A stretch of DNA of 64,000 nucleotides, from positions 62,001 to 126,000 of the forward strand of contig NZ_SOCP01000020.1 of assembly GCF_004364325.1 (NCBI RefSeq), written 5' to 3'. The stretch is from Actinophytocola oryzae (lineage in GTDB: Bacteria; Actinomycetota; Actinomycetes; Mycobacteriales; Pseudonocardiaceae). Position 1 is the first letter of the stretch, and each line of letters starts with the position of its first letter. The position numbers were made by a program, and so were the translations under genes. A model generated the notes under the pieces. It ran no database searches and had not been told where the DNA came from. It saw only the letters and a list, made by a program, of their open reading frames with translations. Below, piece by piece: positions 58,252 to 64,000 of the stretch.

Positions 58252-59112
58252 ATGTCCGAGACCGCGTCCAAGTACGACGCGCCGAGTATGGTTCCGGTCG
58301 GCGTGGACCCGACGAGGGCGAGCATCGCCCGGGTCTACGACGCTTTCCTTGGAGGCAAGGACAACTACGCGATCGACCGCGAGGTGTTCGACCAGGTGCT
58401 GCAGGTGGCGCCCGAGGCGAGGGACCTCGCGTGGTCGAACCGGAACTTCCTGACCCGAGCGGTTCGGTTCCTGACCGACCAGGGCGGCATCCGCCAGTTC
58501 CTCGACTGCGGATCGGGTCTGCCGACGGCCGAGAACACCCACCAGATCGCGCAGCGCATCGACCCGGAGGCACGGGTCGTCTACGTCGACAACGACCCGG
58601 TGGTCATCGCCCACGGCGAGGCTCTGTTGGAGGAGAACGACTTCACGCACTTCGTGGCGGCGGACATCTTCCAGCCGCAGCAGGTGCTGCAGAACCCCCA
58701 GGTGCGGAAGCACCTGGACTTCGAGCAGCCGATCGCGCTGCTGCACGTCGGCACGCTGCACCACTACACGGCGGACAACGGCGGCGAGTTGATGCGGGAG
58801 TACATCGACGCGCTGGCGCCCGGCAGTTTCGTGGCGATCTCGCACTTCCTGAACCCGGAGACGCCGGAGCACCAGGCTCTCGCGACCCGCATGGAGGACG
58901 TGTTCATCCACAGCCCGATGCGCTCCGGCCGCTTCAGGACGAAGGCGGAGCTGCGGAAGTTCCTGCCAGGGCTGGAGATCATCCCGCCGGGGCCCGGCGC
59001 GGAGCCCGACTTCACGCTGTCGGACATGTGGTGGCCGGACGGCCCGCGCCTGCGCCCGCTGAGCCCGGTCGAGGAGTGCAGTGCCGCGGCCGTGGGCCAC
59101 AAGCCGCTCTGA
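58252..59112 (+). CDS. SAM-dependent methyltransferase, DUF574 (PF04672)
   Basis: Protein of 286 aa with the DUF574 pattern: DPTRASIARVYDAFLGGKDNYAIDREV, NRNFLTRAVRFLTDQGGIRQFLDCGSGLPTAENTHQIAQ, VVYVDNDPVVIAHGEALL, LLHVGTLHHY and ISHFLNPE. The family is abundant in filamentous actinobacteria, with substrates mostly unknown. GAGG lies 6 nt before the ATG. Confidence 0.92.
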   Translation: MSETASKYDAPSMVPVGVDPTRASIARVYDAFLGGKDNYAIDREVFDQVLQVAPEARDLAWSNRNFLTRAVRFLTDQGGIRQFLDCGSGLPTAENTHQIAQRIDPEARVVYVDNDPVVIAHGEALLEENDFTHFVAADIFQPQQVLQNPQVRKHLDFEQPIALLHVGTLHHYTADNGGELMREYIDALAPGSFVAISHFLNPETPEHQALATRMEDVFIHSPMRSGRFRTKAELRKFLPGLEIIPPGPGAEPDFTLSDMWWPDGPRLRPLSPVEECSAAAVGHKPL

Positions 59113-59200
59113 CCTCGTGCGGTGACGGGCCGTTCGCTCCCGGGTGAGCGGCGGCCCGTTCCGCGCGTGGTTGTCGGTGACTACCGGTAGCGTCGCGCTC

Positions 59201-59902
59201 GTGCCAACCTTCTTCGAGTTGCAGGACGACGCCGCGCTGCTGTCGTTCGAACACCAGCTTCACCTTTCCGAGACGATCGGCGAGCACGCCTGGGAGACCG
59301 ACCTGGCCGAGCCCAGGTTCTCGTTCACCGGCTCGCACCCGCTGACCTGCACGCGGGTGCACCTGCTCGGCAGCGCGGCACCCGGCCCGAAGTCCTGGCT
59401 GTGGGCGTGGGCCAACCCGTCCGGCTACCGCGACGAGATCATCGAGCTGGCGTTGGCCGTGCGTGCCTTCGGCGAGGAGCACAACGTGCCGGAGCTGTCC
59501 CAGGCGGAGATCCCGTTCGACGCGATGCCGGGCTCCCCGACGGACCCGGCCCACGTGACGGCGCTGATGATGGAGGCAACGAAGGCCGTCACGAAGCAGT
59601 GGACCGGCTACCAGGGGCCCGTCGGCGGCGGGACCAGGGCGGGTTTTCTGATCGAGCACCCGGAGTTCGTGCTGCCTGCGCCCGCCGGGCCGCGGGTGTC
59701 GCGGGTGCTGCAACAGGGTCTGGCGGACCTGCACCTGTACGACCACCGCCGCGCCTTCCACGCCTACGCGGTCAACCGCGGCCTCGGCGCGCAGCACAAC
59801 GGGCCGCAGATGTACATCTCCGGCCCGGGCTTCTCGGTGTCGGTGCAGTTCAACCCGCAGAACCTCGTGACGGCGATGTCGGTGAACATGGGGCAGCAGT
59901 GA
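59201..59902 (+). CDS. DUF6882-like protein
   Basis: Protein of 233 aa: FEHQLHLSETIGEHAWETDLAEPRFSFTG, KSWLWAWANPSGYRDEIIELALAVRAFGEEHNVPELSQAEIPFD. It resembles the DUF6882 family of unknown function. Leaderless: TAGCGT (59188-59193) is 7 nt before GTG 59201. Overlaps the next gene by GTGA. Confidence 0.75.
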   Translation: MPTFFELQDDAALLSFEHQLHLSETIGEHAWETDLAEPRFSFTGSHPLTCTRVHLLGSAAPGPKSWLWAWANPSGYRDEIIELALAVRAFGEEHNVPELSQAEIPFDAMPGSPTDPAHVTALMMEATKAVTKQWTGYQGPVGGGTRAGFLIEHPEFVLPAPAGPRVSRVLQQGLADLHLYDHRRAFHAYAVNRGLGAQHNGPQMYISGPGFSVSVQFNPQNLVTAMSVNMGQQ

Positions 59903-60528
59903 GGCTGGCGGCCATCTACACCCAGGTCACCGATGTCGTCAGCCCATTGGGTGAATCCGACCTGGGACGTCCGAGCCGCTGCGCGGGCTGGACCGTGGGT
60001 GACGTGCTGTACCACCTGCTCCTGGACGCGCGCCGCGCGTTGGTGACGTTGGCCAGCCCCTCGGACGGCGACCCGGACGTGGACGAGGTGACGTACTGGC
60101 GGTCGTTCCGGCCGGGCGGCGAGGGCTACGACAACCACGCCGAACACGTTCGCCAGGTGACCGCGGCCTATCCGCCCGGCGCCCTGGGCCGCGAGTGGCG
60201 GGACACGGCCGCCGCCGCGGTGCGGGCGGCCCAGGCGTGCCTGTACGAGAAGGTGACGACGCAGGGCCATGTCCTGCGCACGGAGGACTTCGTCTCGACC
60301 CTGGTCTTCGAGGCGGCGATCCACTACCTGGACATGACGGTGGACCTCCCCGGCGCGCCACCGCCGGACCTGACCCCGACCCGCGCGGTGCTGGACGGTC
60401 TGCTCGGCGCGACGGTCGGCTGGGACGACGAGACCTACGCGTTGAAGGGCACCGGTCGACTACCGCTGTCGCCGGCGGACGAGGCGGAGCTGGGCGAGCT
60501 GTCCACCAGGTTCCCGCTGACGGGTTAG
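59899..60528 (+). CDS. Maleylpyruvate isomerase-type (DinB-like) protein
   Basis: Protein of 209 aa with the MDMPI N-terminal/DinB-like pattern: IYTQVTDVVSPLGESDLGRPSRCAGWTVGDVLYHLLLDARRAL, then TEDFVSTLVFEAAIHYLDMTVDLP with metal-type His residues. The family includes mycothiol-dependent enzymes; substrate unknown. Its stop overlaps the convergent glycosylase stop (TTAG). Confidence 0.82.
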   Translation: MRLAAIYTQVTDVVSPLGESDLGRPSRCAGWTVGDVLYHLLLDARRALVTLASPSDGDPDVDEVTYWRSFRPGGEGYDNHAEHVRQVTAAYPPGALGREWRDTAAAAVRAAQACLYEKVTTQGHVLRTEDFVSTLVFEAAIHYLDMTVDLPGAPPPDLTPTRAVLDGLLGATVGWDDETYALKGTGRLPLSPADEAELGELSTRFPLTG

Positions 60529-61103
60529 GCCTCCGCCGCCGCCTTGGCGGCCGCCTTCATCTGCTTCTTGTAGGCACGCACCTTCTGCAGGCTGGCCTCG
60601 TCGGTGATGTCCGCGACCGAGAGGTGACTCCCCTTCTTCGCGAACTCACCGGCGGCCTTCTGCCACCCCTTCGCGGTCAGGCCGCGCTGCTTCCCGAGCA
60701 GGGCGAGGAAGATCCGCGCCTTGACCTCACCGTAGCCCGGCAGTGCCTTCAACCGCTTCAGCACCTCGGCCCCCGAGGGGTCGCCTGCGGTCCAGACACC
60801 GGCCGCGTCACCGTCGTACTCGGCGACGAGACCCTGGCAGAGCGCCTGGATCCGCTTGGCCATCGACCCGGGAAACCGGTGGATGGCAGGCGGCGTCGAG
60901 CAGAGCGCGGCGAACTTCTCCGGGTCGTACTCGGCGATGGTGTGGGCGTCCATCGACCCGATGCGGTCGAGGATCTTCTTCGGGCCGAGGAACGCGACCT
61001 CGATCGTGATCTGCTGGTCCAGCAGCATGCCGATGAGCAGGGCAAGAGGCTCGCGTTCGAGCAGCTCGTTGGCCTCGGAGTCCGTGGTCAGCCAGATCGC
61101 CAT
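60525..61103 (-). CDS. HhH-GPD base-excision DNA glycosylase
   Basis: Protein of 192 aa: ALLIGMLLDQQITIEVAFLGPKKILDRIG, RFPGSMAKRIQALCQGLV and the helix-hairpin-helix LKALPGYGEVKARIFLALLGKQ. It lacks the FeS cluster Cys of Nth. The end is a Lys/Ala-rich tail (AYKKQMKAAAKAAAEA). Likely removes damaged bases. ATG 61103 is preceded by a CATGAT -10 at 6 nt, so leaderless. Confidence 0.86.
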   Translation of the reverse strand: MAIWLTTDSEANELLEREPLALLIGMLLDQQITIEVAFLGPKKILDRIGSMDAHTIAEYDPEKFAALCSTPPAIHRFPGSMAKRIQALCQGLVAEYDGDAAGVWTAGDPSGAEVLKRLKALPGYGEVKARIFLALLGKQRGLTAKGWQKAAGEFAKKGSHLSVADITDEASLQKVRAYKKQMKAAAKAAAEA

Positions 61104-61192
61104 GGCGTCATCATGGCACGCGCGACGTACGTCGCGGAGCGTAGCCGCGTGGGTGCCCGTACCGCCGAAGGCGCACCCGGGAACGCTCTCGC

Positions 61193-61759
61193 GTGACGAC
61201 GACACAGCGTGAGCCGAAAACGACCATACAAGTCATGACAGTCACGACAGAACGACCCACGCGGCGCCTGACGCCCACCACCCGCAAGTGGCTCCTGGTC
61301 CTGCACGTCGTCGCGTCGGTCGGCTGGCTCGGCCTGAACGTCGGCAACCTGACGCTGGAGATCACCGGCCTCACCACGGACGACCCGACGACACAGCACA
61401 CCGCGCTCGGTGCCCTGTACCTGATCGGGGGACCACTGCTGATCCCCGTGAGCCTCCTGGCGTACCTCTCCGGCATCGCGCTCGGCTTCTACAGCAAGTG
61501 GGGCGTGGTCCGGTACCGCTGGGTCCTCGTCAAGTTCAGCCTGACGACGGTGGCCGTGGTGCTCGTGCCGCTGTCACTGCTGCCCGGCCTGCGTGAGCTG
61601 TCGACGCTCATGGCCGGCACCCCGACCGACCAGCTCGCCGACCTGGGCGGCATCGGGTCGGACATGCTGGCGGCAGGACTCGTGTCGACCGGCATGTACC
61701 TGACGAACGCAATACTGTCCGTTCTCAAACCGTGGGGCCGGACGCGTGCCGTGAGCTAG
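61193..61759 (+). CDS. DUF2269-like membrane protein
   Basis: Protein of 188 aa with four membrane helices (about 33-55, 72-97, 109-130, 155-175). It has TTRKWLLVLHVVASVGWLGLNVGNLTLEI and GFYSKWGVVRYRWVLVKFSLT. Resembles DUF2269. Start GTG 61193 or ATG 61235; neither has a ribosome site. Confidence 0.75.
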   Translation: MTTTQREPKTTIQVMTVTTERPTRRLTPTTRKWLLVLHVVASVGWLGLNVGNLTLEITGLTTDDPTTQHTALGALYLIGGPLLIPVSLLAYLSGIALGFYSKWGVVRYRWVLVKFSLTTVAVVLVPLSLLPGLRELSTLMAGTPTDQLADLGGIGSDMLAAGLVSTGMYLTNAILSVLKPWGRTRAVS

Positions 61760-61769
61760 CGTGGCGAGC

Positions 61770-62333
61770 GTGCTCCGACCTGACTACCCGATCAAGACCG
61801 ACCGACTGGTCCTCCGCCCGTTCGCCGCCGACGACCTCGACGCCCTGGTCGCCTACCAGCAGCTTCCCGACGTCGCCCGCTTCCTGATGTGGCCGCCGAG
61901 GGACCGCGCACAGGCGGAGGCCTCGCTGAAGTACCGGATCGAGCACCCGACGCTCGAGAAGGAGGGCGACGTCCTGGTCCTGGCGGTCGAGCTCCAGGAC
62001 ACGGGCGCGCTGATCGGTGACGTCAACCTGTCGTGGATGTCGGAGTGGGACCGGACCGGCGAGTTCGGCTTCGTGTTCGACCCCGCCTACCACGGCAGGG
62101 GCTATGCCCGGGAGGCGGCGACCGAGGTCCTGCGGCTGGGTTTCGAGCAGATGGGCCTGCACCGGATCATCGGCCGCGCCGACGCCCGCAACGACGCGTC
62201 CGCCGCGCTGATGACGAGGTTGGGGCTGCGCAAGGAGGCCCACTTCGTCAAGAACGGGCGCGTCAAGGGCGAATGGACCGACGAGGTGGTCTTCGCGATG
62301 CTGTCGGAGGAATGGCCGGACCACAGACCCTGA
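61770..62333 (+). CDS. GNAT acetyltransferase, RimJ/RimL-like
   Basis: Protein of 187 aa: IKTDRLVLRPFAADDLDALVAYQQLPDVARFL, IGDVNLSWMSEWDRTGEFGFVFDPAYHGRGYAREAATEVL (acetyl-CoA loop) and LHRIIGRADARNDASAALMTRLGLRKEA. Substrate unknown. I use GTG 61770, 7 nt after TAGCGT (61757-61762), rather than GTG 61761. Confidence 0.92.
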   Translation: MLRPDYPIKTDRLVLRPFAADDLDALVAYQQLPDVARFLMWPPRDRAQAEASLKYRIEHPTLEKEGDVLVLAVELQDTGALIGDVNLSWMSEWDRTGEFGFVFDPAYHGRGYAREAATEVLRLGFEQMGLHRIIGRADARNDASAALMTRLGLRKEAHFVKNGRVKGEWTDEVVFAMLSEEWPDHRP

Positions 62334-62391
62334 GATGATCTCGGGCTCTTCCCCGATGTCGCAGGACTTCCTGGCCGCGAGGCTCTGGAGC

Positions 62392-63540
62392 ATGAAGACG
62401 ATCATCGCCGTGGTGGCTGCCGCTGCCCTGACGCTCGGCTCCGGCGCGACCGCGTCCGCCGCCGAGCCACCGCTCGACCCCGCCAAGCTCGCCGCAGCCA
62501 TCGCGGGCCTCCCGAACGACGACGCCAGCGGCGCACTGCTCCAGGTCCGCGGCGCGGACGGCCAGTGGCAGGGCACTTCCGGCGTCGCGAACCTCCACAC
62601 AGGACAGCGCGTCCCGATCGACGGCAGGTTCCGCATCGGCAGCATGACGAAGTCCTTCACCGCCACAGCGGCACTTCAGCTCGTCGCGAAGGGCAGGCTC
62701 GACCTGAACCGGACCGTCCAGTCCTACGTGCCGGACGTCCTGCCCACGTCCTACCCGCCCATCACGATCGACCAGCTGCTCTCCTACACCTCAGGTCTCC
62801 CCGGCTCGGACATCGACCACAAGGACCCCACCTGGTTCCTCGCCCACCGCTTCGACACCTGGACGCCCCAGCAGCTGTTCCGAGTTTCCTTCCACAACGA
62901 GGACGGCTCCGTCAAGCCACTGCACTTCACCCCGGGCACGATGCAGAACTACGGCAACATCGACTACCTCGTCCTCGGCGCGGTCATCGAGAAGGTCACC
63001 GGCCGTCCCTACGGAGAGGCCATCGAGAACGGCGTCATCCGGCCGCTGCACCTCACCGCCACGACGGTTCCCGGCACGAACACCGGAATCCACGGGCCGC
63101 ACGCGCACGGCTACGAGCTGCGGGGCGACGGGTCCTGTGTGGACATCACCGACGCCAACCCGACCTACCAGTGGGCCGCCGCGGAGATGATCTCCAACGC
63201 CCCCGACCTCGACCGGTTCCTCGTCGCGCTCATGTCCGGCCGCCTGCTGCCGCCCGCGCAGACGCGGCTGCTCTTCGAGATCCCCGACGTGGACGTCCTC
63301 AACCCGGGCGAGGGCGAGCCGACACACGCCTACCTCGGCCACGGTCTCGCGAGCTTCCCCACCGGCGACCTCGTCTTCTGGGGCAAGACCGGAGACCGCC
63401 CCGGCTACAACAACGGGATGGCCGCCACCAGGGACCTGACCCGACGTGCCGTGTTCTCCGTGAACACCCTTCACATGGGCGGCAGCACGCAGCCGGTGAC
63501 CACGCGGAAGATCATCGCGGCGGTGGCGGGGCTCGCGTGA
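62392..63540 (+). CDS. Secreted serine hydrolase, beta-lactamase/D-Ala-D-Ala carboxypeptidase fold
   Basis: Protein of 382 aa with signal peptide (MKTIIAVVAAAALTLGSGATASA). Active-site motifs: SMTK with Ser84-Lys87, YGN near 187 and WGKTGDRPGYNNG near 331. This is the class C-like serine hydrolase family, typically acting on peptidoglycan stems or esters. Full length. GAGG about 9 nt before the ATG. Confidence 0.92.
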   Translation: MKTIIAVVAAAALTLGSGATASAAEPPLDPAKLAAAIAGLPNDDASGALLQVRGADGQWQGTSGVANLHTGQRVPIDGRFRIGSMTKSFTATAALQLVAKGRLDLNRTVQSYVPDVLPTSYPPITIDQLLSYTSGLPGSDIDHKDPTWFLAHRFDTWTPQQLFRVSFHNEDGSVKPLHFTPGTMQNYGNIDYLVLGAVIEKVTGRPYGEAIENGVIRPLHLTATTVPGTNTGIHGPHAHGYELRGDGSCVDITDANPTYQWAAAEMISNAPDLDRFLVALMSGRLLPPAQTRLLFEIPDVDVLNPGEGEPTHAYLGHGLASFPTGDLVFWGKTGDRPGYNNGMAATRDLTRRAVFSVNTLHMGGSTQPVTTRKIIAAVAGLA

Positions 63541-63630
63541 GCGCGGCTACCCGTACGCGTGTACTGTTTGGGCGGGTTGAAGCAGACGAACGCGCGCGCA
63601 ATGAAGACGCGAGAGGAGCATCCCGAGCAC

Positions 63631-64000
63631 ATGGCCAAGATCAAGGTCCAGGGGACCGTCGTCGAGCTCGACGGCGACGAGATGACCCGCATCATCTGGC
63701 AGTTCATCAAGGACAAGCTGATCCACCCTTACCTGGACATCAACCTTGAGTACTACGACCTGGGCATCGAGCACCGGGACGCCACCGACGACCAGGTGAC
63801 CGTCGACTCGGCGAACGCCATCGCGAAGCACGGCGTCGGTGTGAAGTGCGCCACCATCACGCCGGACGAGGCGCGGGTCGAGGAGTTCGGCCTGAAGAAG
63901 ATGTGGCGGAGCCCGAACGGCACGATCCGCAACATCCTCGGCGGCGTGATCTTCCGCGAGCCGATCGTCATCTCCAACGTCCCCCGGCTGGTGCCCGGCT
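63631..64000 (+). CDS. icd: NADP-dependent isocitrate dehydrogenase, C-terminus cut by window edge
   Basis: First 123 codons of the eukaryote-like NADP-IDH: MAKIKVQGTVVELDGDEMTRIIWQFIKDKLIHPYLD, YYDLGIEHRDATDDQVTVDSANAI and NGTIRNILGGVIFREPI. It oxidises isocitrate to 2-oxoglutarate in the TCA cycle. ATG 63631 gives the usual N-terminus; ATG 63601 in frame would add ten residues and GAGAGGAG lies between them. A TGTACTGTTT segment around 63559 may hold the -10. Confidence 0.95.
   Translation, partial: MAKIKVQGTVVELDGDEMTRIIWQFIKDKLIHPYLDINLEYYDLGIEHRDATDDQVTVDSANAIAKHGVGVKCATITPDEARVEEFGLKKMWRSPNGTIRNILGGVIFREPIVISNVPRLVPG

Overview
This is a 64 kb chromosomal window from a high-GC actinobacterium, most likely a member of the Pseudonocardiales (Lentzea/Saccharothrix/Actinosynnema-like). 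The evidence is the very strong GC bias at third codon positions, the core gene order, an SsgA-type sporulation protein, DUF397/XRE pairs, DUF574 methyltransferases, a complete mce locus and an actinobacterial LexA/ImuB/DnaE2 cassette. Genes are dense and mostly chromosomal housekeeping. No rRNA, tRNA, CRISPR array, prophage or insertion sequence was seen. Two genes are cut by the window edges: a Ser/Thr kinase on the left and icd on the right.

Left part (1-21.4 kb). Two paralogous membrane Ser/Thr kinases with threonine-only stalks, two single-span proteins and a PIG-L deacetylase lead into a block with the same order as Mycobacterium tuberculosis Rv0948c-Rv0957: chorismate mutase, UvrD1/PcrA helicase, M23 peptidase, sucC-sucD, a DUF5336 protein, a PerM/DUF6350-like protein, purN-purH. 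The chorismate mutase is preceded by what looks like a complete Phe/Tyr attenuator: promoter, leaderless aromatic leader peptide, mutually exclusive hairpins and an intrinsic terminator. A 1.5 kb stretch (10.2-11.7 kb) has no convincing gene but holds two 16-bp minisatellites and a 32-bp perfect palindrome.

Middle part (21.8-37.3 kb). One translationally coupled transcript encodes a whole Mce lipid importer: MceG ATPase, two YrbE permeases, MceA-F and two Mce-associated proteins. Three secreted proteins of unknown function follow. A PucR-type regulator points back at this block. Next comes a broken SRPBCC gene followed by its intact ArsR partner.

Mutasome (37.3-43.3 kb). imuA', imuB, a previously unremarked 34-codon ORF and dnaE2 follow two LexA boxes. 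This is the SOS-inducible error-prone translesion cassette.

Right part (43.4-64 kb). An ECF sigma factor pair; a TetR/DUF1772 divergent pair with palindromic operators; a nucleotidyltransferase and a hydrolase whose start codons overlap head to head; a methionine aminopeptidase/XRE pair with twin operators; a multidomain TNT (NADase-type toxin) protein; folD-DUF3017 with a tandemly duplicated DUF397 gene running antisense into it; then mdh, an SsgA-like protein, two methyltransferase-like proteins, a DNA glycosylase, a GNAT, a serine hydrolase and icd. The central-metabolism genes here (sucCD, mdh, icd) are TCA-cycle enzymes spread across the window.

A recurrent regulatory theme is the leaderless promoter: at least ten genes have a TANNNT-type -10 hexamer 6-8 nt before the start codon.
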